NCBI GenBank assembly: GCA_964487295.1
Contig: CAZAQL010000001.1
Span: 19,722-83,721 of the forward strand
Direction of reading: 5' to 3'
Length of the DNA: 64,000 nt
Source of the DNA: JAPEKQ01 sp964487295
GTDB taxonomy: Bacteria > Joyebacterota > Joyebacteria > Joyebacterales > Joyebacteraceae
This document shows positions 36,462 through 44,636 of this stretch, piece by piece (within the stretch, counting starts at the first letter, position 1; every line of letters starts with the position of its first letter). Made by a program: the position numbers and the translations under genes. The notes under the pieces were generated by a model. The model ran no database searches. It was not told where the DNA came from and saw only the letters and a program-made list of their open reading frames with translations.

Positions 36462-38237
36462 ATGCGCAGACTGACCGCTTTGCTCGTCCTCGTGCTTGTT
36501 CTCGTCTCGGCGCTCTCAGCCGCGGCGAAGCTTGAGCTGGCCGAGATGACGACGCGCGGCGCGATCCAGGACGCCACGGCGCGCGGCGACCTGGAGGAGG
36601 CACAGAAGTACCTCTACATGGCGTATTCGATCTATGCGCCCGAGAAGCTGCCGGCGGAGTATCGCGGCGGCCGGATCGACAAGTGCGGCGTCCCGACCAT
36701 CGAGGCGATCGACGACGCGCTCCCCACGTTGCCCGAGGCTGTGGCGAACGAGATCCGCGGCCTGCGGGTTCGCCCGTCGTGTCAGACCTACATGGACACC
36801 GAGCATTTCCGCATCCACTACGATACGAGCGGCACGCACGCGATCCTCTCGACCGACTACCTCAACGCCATCGCAACGGCTCTGGAGAACTGCTGGGACG
36901 AGGAGATCGACGTGCTCGGGTTCCGTCAGCCGCCGAGCGACGGCAGCGACGCGGACGGCGGAGGCGGCAGCGCGCACTACGACTTCTACGTCCAGAGCCT
37001 CTCGGGCGTTTACGGCTACTGCCAGCCGACGTTCTACGCCCCGGGCGGACCCGCGAACGACGCGACGAGCTTCTGCGTCATCGACAACGACTACGCGGGG
37101 TTCGGATACGTCGACCCGACAGACCCGATGAAGGTCACGGTCGCCCACGAGTTCTGTCACGGCCTTCAGGCCGCGCACGACGTGAACGAGGAGCTGTGGT
37201 ACAAGGAGTGCACGTCGGTGTGGGTCGAGGAGATGGTCTACGACGAGATCAACGACTACACGCAGTACTGCAGCTCGTTCTTCTCGAGCCTCTGGCGCCC
37301 GCTGGAGTACGACGACAGCAACGTCCGCATCTACGGGTCGTTCGTCTGGAACATGTTCCTCACGGAGAACATCAGCCCCAGCGTGGTCGTGGACAACTGG
37401 TGGCAGATGGAGGTCTCGGGAGAGTACACGGCCATGAACGCCGTGTTGACCACATACGGGACGTCGCTCGAGGAGCAGTTCCACGAGTTCAGCATCTGGA
37501 ACTTCTTCACGAACGCGAGGAACGACGGCGCCCACTACGAGGAAGCCGCTTACCTGCCGCTCGCCTCGTTCCAGCGGACCTTCGGCATGTATCCGCTGAC
37601 CGACGTGGGTCCGTACACGGCGACGCGTCCGGACCACATGGGTTCCAACTACATCAAGTTCTCGAACCCCGGGAACACGTGGACCGGTCTCCACCTCTCG
37701 TTCGACGGTCCTGCGCTCTACGAGCTGCCCTACTGGGCCGACGTCTGCGTCCGCGAGGACCAGGTCGGCGTGGGGCACACGAGCCATCTCGGCGAGATCA
37801 CGCTGAACCCGTGGGGCAACGGCGACATGACGGTCGCTGACTGGGATCTCATGGACTACGCGTGCCTGATCGTCACGAACGGCTGCACGACGACCGATGA
37901 CATGGACTACCTCTTCAGCGCCGAGCAGGTCGACACCGGCGTCGAGGTCGGCTCTCACATCTTCGCGATGAAGCCGGCCAGCCCGAATCCGTTCACGGCG
38001 CAGACCTCGATCGCGTACACCGTCCCCAACGGCGGAGGCGCCGTCGAGATGACGATCTACGACGTCAACGGCAGAGCCGTCCGCACGCTCGTCGACGAGC
38101 AGATGATGCCCGGCGACCGTCTGGCGTACTGGGACGGCCTGGACAACAACGGCGAGAAGGTCGCGTCCGGCGTCTACTTCGCGCGCCTCAACGTCGACGG
38201 CCTGACGGCCTGCGGCAAGCTCGTCGTTCTGAAGTAA
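36462..38237 (+). CDS. Secreted MXAN_6640-like metalloprotease with FlgD-like tail
   Basis: A 591-residue protein with signal peptide (about 1-22) and a pro-region. The metalloprotease domain (about 110-420) has the zinc motif H229-E-F-C-H233 and a downstream acidic helix 'WVEEMVYDE' likely to give the third ligand. 'SYHF'-like substrate motifs are not recognised, so specificity is unknown. The C terminus is a FlgD/Ig tail ('SPNPF', 'YDVNGRAVRTL', ending 'GKLVVLK') that closely parallels those at 29.6, 54.7 and 56.9 kb. GGAGG has 6-nt spacing to ATG 36462 (36459 is possible). It is a single-gene unit with promoter and terminator. Confidence 0.84.
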   Translation: MRRLTALLVLVLVLVSALSAAAKLELAEMTTRGAIQDATARGDLEEAQKYLYMAYSIYAPEKLPAEYRGGRIDKCGVPTIEAIDDALPTLPEAVANEIRGLRVRPSCQTYMDTEHFRIHYDTSGTHAILSTDYLNAIATALENCWDEEIDVLGFRQPPSDGSDADGGGGSAHYDFYVQSLSGVYGYCQPTFYAPGGPANDATSFCVIDNDYAGFGYVDPTDPMKVTVAHEFCHGLQAAHDVNEELWYKECTSVWVEEMVYDEINDYTQYCSSFFSSLWRPLEYDDSNVRIYGSFVWNMFLTENISPSVVVDNWWQMEVSGEYTAMNAVLTTYGTSLEEQFHEFSIWNFFTNARNDGAHYEEAAYLPLASFQRTFGMYPLTDVGPYTATRPDHMGSNYIKFSNPGNTWTGLHLSFDGPALYELPYWADVCVREDQVGVGHTSHLGEITLNPWGNGDMTVADWDLMDYACLIVTNGCTTTDDMDYLFSAEQVDTGVEVGSHIFAMKPASPNPFTAQTSIAYTVPNGGGAVEMTIYDVNGRAVRTLVDEQMMPGDRLAYWDGLDNNGEKVASGVYFARLNVDGLTACGKLVVLK

Positions 38238-38265
38238 CGACAGCGGATGTTACGGATGCCAGATG

Positions 38266-38296
38266 AAGGGGCGGCCTCGTGCCGCCCCTTCTTTGG
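38266..38296 (+). terminator. Rho-independent terminator
   Basis: Ten-base arms AAGGGGCGGC / GCCGCCCCTT (38266-38275, 38281-38290) with a CTCGT loop and CTTT following. Confidence 0.75.
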
Positions 38297-38357
38297 TGGT
38301 AGGCTCCTGAGGTGGTAACACGGGATCGCGGGGAGTCATGGATCGTGGAGGCGCACG

Positions 38358-38843
38358 ATGAGCGAGAAGCTCGAGCGAGAGGTCGAGTGGCTGAGGCGGG
38401 TCCGGTCCGGCTTCCGATACATGGCGACGGTCCACAGCCAGGTCGGCACCCTCGTTTACCGCGCCCTGCGCGTGCGCGACAGCTACTCCTCGCGCTCGCT
38501 CCGGCTCCGCCACTGGGACACCACCGGCGGGCAGGTCACTCTGACCGATGACGAGCACAAGGCGGTCGTGCCTGTCTACGACTTCGGCTTCATCCACAAC
38601 CTCTATCACATGGCGGACGAAGACGCTGAGACCGTCGTGCTGGCGGCCTGGTACCTCGTGGCCCACGAGTGGGGACACTACTATCTGGCGAAGGCGGGGA
38701 AGCGGAACCAGGAGCGGGACGCGGACGCGTTCGCGGAGCGCGTGATGGTCCGGGTCGGGTTTGATGAGGAGGAGGCCGCCGGGGCGGAGGACCAGTACTG
38801 GATCGTCTTCAACGACGACAAGAAGCCCGCTCACGCCCGCTAG
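38358..38843 (+). CDS. Small HEWGH zinc-metallopeptidase-like protein
   Basis: A 161-residue soluble protein without signal peptide. 'VAHEWGHYYLAKAGK' gives H103-E104-x-x-H107, followed 12 residues later by E119 in 'QERDADAF', the E-x-x-A-D-like arrangement of the third zinc ligand in M48-type gluzincins. The segment before it ('FGFIHNLYHMADEDAET') is helical. The domain is much shorter than usual peptidases and has no membrane helices, so it may be a minimal cytosolic protease or an inactive relative. GGAGG is 7 nt before the ATG. Its stop lies 14 bp from the convergent FG-GAP gene. Confidence 0.66.
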   Translation: MSEKLEREVEWLRRVRSGFRYMATVHSQVGTLVYRALRVRDSYSSRSLRLRHWDTTGGQVTLTDDEHKAVVPVYDFGFIHNLYHMADEDAETVVLAAWYLVAHEWGHYYLAKAGKRNQERDADAFAERVMVRVGFDEEEAAGAEDQYWIVFNDDKKPAHAR

Positions 38844-38857
38844 TTTGACCCCCCATC

Positions 38858-40390
38858 CTAGCGTTCCCACAGAAACGCGGTTGATGTCACATAGACCGCG
38901 CCGCGGCGCGACTTGGACTCACCCGGTGATGACGCCTCATGCGCGCCGACGACGAGCTCAAGCCAGCGATCGCCGTCCGTGTCGATCGCGGCGACCGAAC
39001 TCGCGACCGCGTCGCCGGGCGCGCCCACCAGAACGCCGTCGGCGTCCTCGGCGGTTCCGCGCTTCGCGCGCATCACGGACCGCAGGCTCCCCTTGTAGAG
39101 ATACACCTCGCCCGACCGCTTTCGTTCGCCACCCATCCCGTTGACGAACTGTCCCGCCACGGCGATGTCGTCGAAGCCGTCCCCGTTGAGATCGACGATC
39201 ATCGGGGCGAGTCCGAAGATGTCCCACTGGGAGCGCCCGACGAACGTGACGATGCGGTCGCTCGGCTCCTCCGGGTCCAGGGCGGTCCCGAGAGTGCCGG
39301 ACAGAGCATCGATGCCGCTTCCCGGGTCGCCGAAGACGAGATGCGCTGATCCGCGGGAGACGTGCCTGTCGCCCTCCATCCCGGAGGTGTGAGATGAGAT
39401 GACAGCGTCCGTCGCTCCGTCGCCGTCGACATCGCCGACGGCGATCGCGTAGCCGAGGAGACCGCGCTCGTCGGCGCCGGTGAGGCGCGCGATCGCGACG
39501 TCGGCGATCGTGGACGGACCGTTCGCGAGCGCCGACGCGGGAACGACGTAGACGGCGCCCACGTCCTCGACCAGGCCGCCGTCCGCTCGCTCGGCGTCGA
39601 ACTGGTGCGCGCCGATGAGAAGCTCAGGGAAACCGTCACCATCAACGTCTCCCGTGCGGACCGTTCTGATCGATTCGCCCGACACCGACCCGACGATACG
39701 CGTCCGCATCGAGATGTGCGTCGCGTCGTGGTCCACGCCCGGCTCGAGCAGGCCGGTGTCGACGGCGTAGACGGCGCCGACGTCCGGCAGGGCGCCGCTG
39801 TCGTGTCCGGGTGCCGAGACGATGAGCTCGTCCCGGCCGTCACCGTCGATATCACAGGATGCGAGCGAGGCTCCGAAGGAGTCGCCGTTGCCCGCTCCGG
39901 TCATCGTCGCCACCACCGAGCACGACGCGTCGGTCGAGTCGCGTGGCTCCAGGATGAACACGCGGCCGTTGCGGATGCCGCCTGGAGAGCCGAACTCGGG
40001 AGCGCCGACGACGATCTCGTCGTCGCCGTCCGCGTCGATGTCCAGAAAGAGGATCGAGGATCCGAAGCGCGAGGTCGGGTCGCCCTCCCGGACGAGGAAG
40101 GCGGCGTCGGACGCGGCATCATCCGTGGTTCGACCGATGGCGTCGGCGGCGAGCACGTAGACGGCGCCCGCGTGGCCGGCGGCGCCCGGTGCTCCGACGG
40201 CGAGCTCGGGCGAGCCGTCCCCGTCGGTGTCGCCGACGGCGAGGCTCCATCCGAACTCGTCTCCGGGCGCGTCACCGCGGATGACGACGCCCGGCGGCAA
40301 CGCCAGATCGACGGGCTCCGCGCCGCGGAGGCCGCCCGCGGCCGGCAGAGAGAGCGCGACGAGGGCGGCGAGGAGGATCCGTGCGGGCAT
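38858..40390 (-). CDS. Secreted FG-GAP (integrin alpha-like) beta-propeller protein
   Basis: A 510-residue exported protein (signal peptide about 1-23). Seven Ca2+-binding blades can be counted by D-x-D-G-D-G-type loops (for example 'DTDGDGSPE', 'DIDADGDDE', 'DIDGDGRDE', 'DVDGDGFPE', 'DVDGDGATD', 'DLNGDGFDD', 'DTDGDRWLE'), each with F-G-x-S/A and V-G-A-P strands. Such propellers bind ligands or surfaces. It has no FlgD tail; it ends 'STAFLWER'. AGGAG is 7 nt before the ATG. It lies between a convergent small protease gene and a divergent exported protein gene. Confidence 0.9.
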   Translation of the reverse strand: MPARILLAALVALSLPAAGGLRGAEPVDLALPPGVVIRGDAPGDEFGWSLAVGDTDGDGSPELAVGAPGAAGHAGAVYVLAADAIGRTTDDAASDAAFLVREGDPTSRFGSSILFLDIDADGDDEIVVGAPEFGSPGGIRNGRVFILEPRDSTDASCSVVATMTGAGNGDSFGASLASCDIDGDGRDELIVSAPGHDSGALPDVGAVYAVDTGLLEPGVDHDATHISMRTRIVGSVSGESIRTVRTGDVDGDGFPELLIGAHQFDAERADGGLVEDVGAVYVVPASALANGPSTIADVAIARLTGADERGLLGYAIAVGDVDGDGATDAVISSHTSGMEGDRHVSRGSAHLVFGDPGSGIDALSGTLGTALDPEEPSDRIVTFVGRSQWDIFGLAPMIVDLNGDGFDDIAVAGQFVNGMGGERKRSGEVYLYKGSLRSVMRAKRGTAEDADGVLVGAPGDAVASSVAAIDTDGDRWLELVVGAHEASSPGESKSRRGAVYVTSTAFLWER

Positions 40391-40652
40391 CGCGGACTCC
40401 TGGTCAGAAGTGTCTGCTCCGAACGAAGTTTCTGATCGGACCGCGCGCGTGCGATCCGGGGGAGCGTCGGGGCCTGGCGCGAGTATGCGCGCGGCGCGTC
40501 CGCCCCGTCAAGCGTCAGGCCCTCCGCCGTCCGGTCTCGGAGCGGCGACTGCCGTCAGACCACGGTGGGCACATGCCGTCAGGCCAAGGGGACGGCCTGC
40601 TGTACGGCCCGCGAGGCTGCCAAGACCCGCAGGGTGAAGCCCGGCCGTTCGC
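40391..40652. other. Intergenic region between divergent genes
   Basis: No gene seen. It contains the ribosome site of the FG-GAP gene at the left and two near-identical TGCCGTCAG elements about 25 bp apart (around 40548 and 40572). Confidence 0.45.
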
Positions 40653-40682
40653 TTGACACCCTGGCTGCGGTGGCGATAGAGT
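40653..40682 (+). promoter_or_regulatory. Putative promoter of the exported LolA-like protein gene
   Basis: Consensus TTGACA, 18 bp, TAGAGT; 32 nt before the ATG at 40715. Confidence 0.58.
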
Positions 40683-40714
40683 CCGCGCACACCAGGGAGG
40701 TGCGGAGCGTGACG

Positions 40715-41608
40715 ATGACCGTGACAGGCTATTCAAGGACGCGCCCGGCGCGCGCGGGAGAGGGTGCTGCCCGGAGCGGCCCGGCGCGCGAGGGAGACGG
40801 CGATACCCGGACCGGCCCGGCTCGCGCGGAAGCGAGCCGCACGGCGCCCCGGCGCCGGCGCCGCGCAGTGGGTGCGGCGGCGACTTGCGTCGGGCTCGCG
40901 GCGCTCGGTCTTGCGCTCCTCGGTCCGTTGCCGGTTCGAGCGGCGGAGCCTCTGTCGAGTGCGGAGCTCGCCGAGCTTCTGGAGCGCTACAATTCGTTCG
41001 TCAGACACGAGCGCTGTCTGATCGAGACGCTTCGCGTGGTCCAGACCATGGTGGATCCGCAGGAGGACGGCTCGGAGCGGACCGCGGTCGCCGAACTCAC
41101 GTACATCGCCGGCAGCGGTATGGTCCGCGACGTACTCTCCTCGGACCTGGCCCATCCTGAGGGTGACTACACGCTGGACAGCGTGATCGGACCCGAGCTT
41201 CCAGGCGGGGAGTACGACATCGAGCCCGTCGGCCGCGACACGGTGGACGGCGAGTCCGCGTTCCACCTGCGTGTGACCGCGCTCGACCGAGACAGGGATC
41301 ACTTCGACGGCGAGATCTGGATATCCGAGATGGACGCCTCGCCCGTCCGCGTCCGGGGACGCGTCGCCGACCCGCCCTTTCCCGTGGTCCTCATCACCTT
41401 CGACAAGCGGTTCGAGCGGCTCGCGCCGCAAGACGTTCGTGGCGAGGAGTGCCCGACCGCTCTCCGACTGCTCCGGCGTCACTCCGGCGAGGCCGAGGTG
41501 AACCTGCTGCTCGGGAGGAAGCGCGGGCAGCGTCACATCTTCTACGACGACTACGTCGTGAGGGTTCGACCTCCGGACGGCGGGCCGACCGGAAGCACAG
41601 CCGATTGA
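40715..41608 (+). CDS. Exported protein, possibly LolA/RseB-like fold
   Basis: A 297-residue protein. An unusually long arginine/threonine/alanine-rich n-region (about 50 residues) precedes a hydrophobic core and a probable cleavage site after 'LPVRAAEP'. The mature part starts with a helix ('AELAELLERYNSFVRHERC') and then repeats strands typical of lipoprotein-localisation folds ('GEYDIEPVGRDTVDGESAFH' in part, 'DGEIWISEMDASPVRVRG'). The fold match is by eye. GGAG lies 7 nt before ATG 40715; GTG 40709 is an alternative. Possibly an envelope lipid- or lipoprotein-handling protein. Confidence 0.58.
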   Translation: MTVTGYSRTRPARAGEGAARSGPAREGDGDTRTGPARAEASRTAPRRRRRAVGAAATCVGLAALGLALLGPLPVRAAEPLSSAELAELLERYNSFVRHERCLIETLRVVQTMVDPQEDGSERTAVAELTYIAGSGMVRDVLSSDLAHPEGDYTLDSVIGPELPGGEYDIEPVGRDTVDGESAFHLRVTALDRDRDHFDGEIWISEMDASPVRVRGRVADPPFPVVLITFDKRFERLAPQDVRGEECPTALRLLRRHSGEAEVNLLLGRKRGQRHIFYDDYVVRVRPPDGGPTGSTAD

Positions 41609-41613
41609 GGGAT

Positions 41614-41725
41614 GTCCGCCGCCGGCGGGCAGGCATGGGGAGTCCGTCGCCGGCGGGTACGCATGGGGAGTCCGCCGCCGGCGGGTGCGCATGGCGAGTC
41701 CGCTGCCGGCGAGTTCGCATGCGGT
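41614..41725. repeat. 28-bp tandem repeat, 4 copies
   Basis: GTCCGNCGCCGGCGGGT(A/G)CGCATGG-type units begin at 41614, 41642, 41670 and 41698, starting 5 nt after the stop of the preceding gene. Part of the gene-free region 41609-42061. Confidence 0.92.
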
Positions 41726-41762
41726 CGGGCGGCCTCCGATGGCCGAACGCTGCCGAATTCGA

Positions 41763-41805
41763 TTGACAGAATTGCGCGAGTTCTGTATGTGTCCATTATG
41801 ACACA
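41763..41805 (+). promoter_or_regulatory. Orphan promoter with operator-like palindrome
   Basis: TTGACA, 17 bp, TATGTG; the -10 overlaps the inverted repeat TGTGTC-n6-GACACA (41788-41805). No plus-strand gene follows for over 1 kb. Confidence 0.38.
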
Positions 41806-41851
41806 GCTCAGGGGCTGCGGCTGACCGTTCCTGGGCGCCCCGACAGGGGTG

Positions 41852-41966
41852 AGGAGCCGCTCTTGGGCGGCTCCTGTCTGAGATTGGGAGGAGCGCGGCG
41901 CTTACCGTGTTCCTCCCGATTCGTCTGAGTGCGGCGCGGACCCTTCTCCTCCCGATTCGTCTGAGT
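41852..41966 (+). other. Hairpin followed by a 36-bp duplicated element
   Basis: Stem AGGAGCCGC/GCGGCTCCT (41852-41860, 41867-41875) with a 6-nt loop. Then TCCTCCCGATTCGTCTGAGT occurs twice, 36 bp apart (41911 and 41947), with an inverted partial match (GATTGGGAGG) at 41883. It could belong to a small RNA from the promoter at 41763. Confidence 0.4.
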
Positions 41967-41986
41967 GAGCGGCGGCGGCATGAGAA

Positions 41987-42010
41987 ACGCCCCACCCGAG
42001 GGTGGGGCGT
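41987..42010 (-). terminator. Terminator-like hairpin for the minus-strand gene
   Basis: Perfect 11-base arms ACGCCCCACCC/GGGTGGGGCGT. On the minus strand the hairpin is followed by TTCTC. It lies 52 nt beyond the stop of the exported protein gene. Confidence 0.6.
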
Positions 42011-42061
42011 CTCCGTGGTGATCGGTCGTCCCTGGGCGGGTCATCCCGCCCGGAGCCGCTG

Positions 42062-42631
42062 TCAGCGATACAGCGCCTTGATCGCCGACCAGGATCTCTC
42101 CTCGACCGGCTGGCCCTCGCAGTCGCCGTCGTCGGCGAACTTGCCGACCCCGCCGTGCCAGAGAACGCAGTAGATGTGGACCTGATCGTCGCAGTCGACC
42201 ACCCAGCGCGGGTAGTCGGGATGGTCACCGATGATGATGTCGCCTGGCGCTCCCAGGTAGAACAGGTGCACCACGGCGATCGGGTACGGGTGCTGCCCGA
42301 GATCGATGCACTCGGTGGACGAGAGCGTGATGCCCTCCTCCCAGTTGCCGATGGAGAGGCCGCCGGGGAGGAGGCTCTCGTAGCTCGGCGGCGAGGACGT
42401 CCCGGGTGTCACGTCGAGCTGGAACGAGATGGTCGTGAAGCCCACGCCGCTGCCGAACATCTCGAGCATGACGTAGGCATCCACGGACGTGTAGGCGTCG
42501 GGATAGGCCTGGGGCTGGTAGTTCCCCGGGTCGAAATCGATGTACATCGCGTCGAAGCCGACCGGGTTGCCCGCGGCCACGGCGGCGCCCAGCGACAGGA
42601 GCAGCACGACAGCCATAGCAGTACGCAGCAT
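42062..42631 (-). CDS. Exported hypothetical protein
   Basis: A 189-residue protein with a signal peptide (about 1-20, ending 'AAVAAG'). The mature part is beta-rich and aromatic ('FDAMYIDFDPGNY', 'GFTTISFQLDV', 'YPIAVVHLFYLG') with three cysteines ('STECIDLG', 'VDCDDQVHIYC') and 'GDC' near the end, suggesting disulfides. No family recognised. GGAGGTG is well placed before the ATG at 42631, and an extended -10 lies 44 nt upstream. It is a single gene with its own promoter and terminator. Confidence 0.72.
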   Translation of the reverse strand: MLRTAMAVVLLLSLGAAVAAGNPVGFDAMYIDFDPGNYQPQAYPDAYTSVDAYVMLEMFGSGVGFTTISFQLDVTPGTSSPPSYESLLPGGLSIGNWEEGITLSSTECIDLGQHPYPIAVVHLFYLGAPGDIIIGDHPDYPRWVVDCDDQVHIYCVLWHGGVGKFADDGDCEGQPVEERSWSAIKALYR

Positions 42632-42674
42632 GGTCACCTCCCTCGTTGAGGACGAGCACCGACCACCAGTCATC

Positions 42675-42683
42675 ATTATACCA
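42675..42683 (-). promoter_or_regulatory. Extended -10 promoter (TGGTATAAT)
   Basis: A perfect TATAAT with TGn extension on the minus strand; the -35 is poor, as is usual for extended -10 promoters. Confidence 0.6.
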
Positions 42684-42767
42684 CGCCCTGCCGGTCGATG
42701 CACGAGCCGCGCAGCGCCGGACCGGGTTCACCGGAAGAAGCCCCGCGGTCCCGCGATGCGGGGCGCG

Positions 42768-42797
42768 TTGACAGGCGGTCCGTTTCGCCGATAGAAT
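42768..42797 (+). promoter_or_regulatory. Promoter of the ABC exporter operon
   Basis: Consensus TTGACA, 18 bp, TAGAAT; 69 nt before the first ATG. Confidence 0.65.
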
Positions 42798-42866
42798 CCA
42801 CATGCGCCACACGCCCGGCACCACCCGCAGTCCCGCCATGAGATTCTTCCGGCATCAGGGGAACGC

Positions 42867-44636
42867 ATGAGCAGCTTCAGGGGCTTCCTGACACACCTCG
42901 CCCGATATCGATGGAAGGTGCTGCTGGGCCTTGCGAGCCTGATCGTTGTCGACGCGATGCAGCTCGTCATCCCGCGGATCATCAAGAGCGCCGTCGATGA
43001 TCTCACGGCCGGCGCGGCCGGCGGGAACGACCTCGTCCGGTACGGGCTCGTCATCGCCGGACTCGCCGCCGGCATCGCGGTCTTCCGGTTCGCCTGGCGC
43101 TTCTTCATCATCGGGACCTCCCGCCGGATCGAGGAGGACATCCGCAACAGGATCTTCCGCCACCTCCATCTGCTCTCCGCCCGGTACTACTCCGCAAACA
43201 AGACCGGTGACCTGATGGCGCGCGCGACGAACGACCTGAACGCGGTCCGGATGGCGTGCGGCATCGGCATCGTCGCGATGACCGACGCCGTCCTGCTGGG
43301 GCTTGCGACCATCGTGTTCATGCTGGCGCTCAACGTGCGACTGACGCTGCTCGCTCTCATTCCGATGCCCATCATCGCGCTCTTCGCGCTCCGGGCGGGG
43401 CGGATGCTCCACCAGCGGTTCGAGAGAGTGCAGGCGACCTTCTCGGACCTCACCGAGCGCGTGCGGGAGAGCATCGCCGGGATCCGCGTGGTCAAGGCGT
43501 ACGTGCAGGAGGACTACGAGTTCGAGCGCCTCGCCGACGTCGGTCGGGACTACATCCGGAGGAACATCCGGCTCGTCAGGGTCTGGGGGGCGTTCTTCCC
43601 GTTCATCATGCTCCTCTCCAGCATGAGCATCGTCATCGTGATCTTCGTGGGCGGCCGGCAGGTGATGACGGGAGACATCTCGACCGGCGACCTCGTGGCC
43701 TTCACGAGCTACCTCGGGATCCTGACCTGGCCGATGATGGCCATGGGGTGGGTCGTCAATGTCATGCAGCGCGGCGCGGCGTCTATGGAGCGCATCCAGG
43801 GTATCCTCGACGCGGACGTGGAGATCGCCGACGCCGACGGGGCCGTGGAACTCGACGAGGTCCGCGGTGAGATCGAGTTCGATCACGTGACCTTCCGCTA
43901 TGAGAAGGACCTCGAGCCCGCTCTCGACGACGTGAGCTTCCACGTGCCCTCGGGCTCGTGGCTCGGCGTCCTGGGGCGGACCGGGTCCGGCAAGAGCACC
44001 GTGTGCAATCTCCTCCTCCGGCTGTTCGAGACGGACGAGGGCACCGTGATGCTCGACGGGCACGACGTGAGATGTCTAACGCTCGCGTCGCTCAGGCGGG
44101 CCTACGGATACGTTCCGCAGGACACGTTCCTCTTCTCCGATACCGTGCTTGAGAACGTCCGGTTCGGACACCCCGGCGCGACCGAGGACGACGTGCGGAG
44201 GGCGCTCGACGTGGCCGGCATCGCCGAGGAGATCGAGGAGTTCCCGAAGGGGCTCGAGACGCTCGTCGGCGAGCGCGGCGTGACGCTGTCGGGCGGGCAG
44301 AAGCAGCGGATCGCCATCGCGCGCGCCATCCTCGGTGCGCCGGCGGTCATCATCCTCGACGACTCGCTGTCGTCGGTCGACACCGCGACCGAGGAGCGCA
44401 TCCAGGAGCACCTGCGCGATGAACTGGCGGGTCGCACGAGCATCATCGTGTCGCACCGCATCTCGTCGATCAAGGACTGCGACCAGATCATCGTTCTCGA
44501 CGAGGGCCGCGTCATCGAGCGTGGTCGGCACGAGCAGCTCGTCGAGCACGGGGGCCTCTACGCGGACATCTACCGCCGGCAGCTGCTGGAGGAGGAGATG
44601 GAGGAGAGCGACGAGGCGGAGGAGGAGACCGCGTGA
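42867..44636 (+). CDS. ABC exporter half-transporter A (degenerate ATP site)
   Basis: A 589-residue type IV exporter half: six membrane helices (about 15-310) and an ATPase domain. Walker A is 'GRTGSGKST' (K376), the signature is 'LSGGQKQR', and the H-loop is in 'SHRIS'. Walker B reads 'VIILDDSLSSVD': Asp499 replaces the catalytic glutamate, as in MdlA, TM287 and other heterodimeric exporters where one ATP site is inactive. The following gene supplies the partner. The substrate (lipid, drug or peptide) is unknown. The acidic C-terminal tail overlaps the next start by 4 nt. Confidence 0.94.
   Translation: MSSFRGFLTHLARYRWKVLLGLASLIVVDAMQLVIPRIIKSAVDDLTAGAAGGNDLVRYGLVIAGLAAGIAVFRFAWRFFIIGTSRRIEEDIRNRIFRHLHLLSARYYSANKTGDLMARATNDLNAVRMACGIGIVAMTDAVLLGLATIVFMLALNVRLTLLALIPMPIIALFALRAGRMLHQRFERVQATFSDLTERVRESIAGIRVVKAYVQEDYEFERLADVGRDYIRRNIRLVRVWGAFFPFIMLLSSMSIVIVIFVGGRQVMTGDISTGDLVAFTSYLGILTWPMMAMGWVVNVMQRGAASMERIQGILDADVEIADADGAVELDEVRGEIEFDHVTFRYEKDLEPALDDVSFHVPSGSWLGVLGRTGSGKSTVCNLLLRLFETDEGTVMLDGHDVRCLTLASLRRAYGYVPQDTFLFSDTVLENVRFGHPGATEDDVRRALDVAGIAEEIEEFPKGLETLVGERGVTLSGGQKQRIAIARAILGAPAVIILDDSLSSVDTATEERIQEHLRDELAGRTSIIVSHRISSIKDCDQIIVLDEGRVIERGRHEQLVEHGGLYADIYRRQLLEEEMEESDEAEEETA

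Noticed and set aside
42727..42767. GC-rich inverted repeat as a terminator
   Set aside because: It lies between two divergent genes, upstream of both starts, so there is no transcript for it to end; the loop is long and there is no T-tract.
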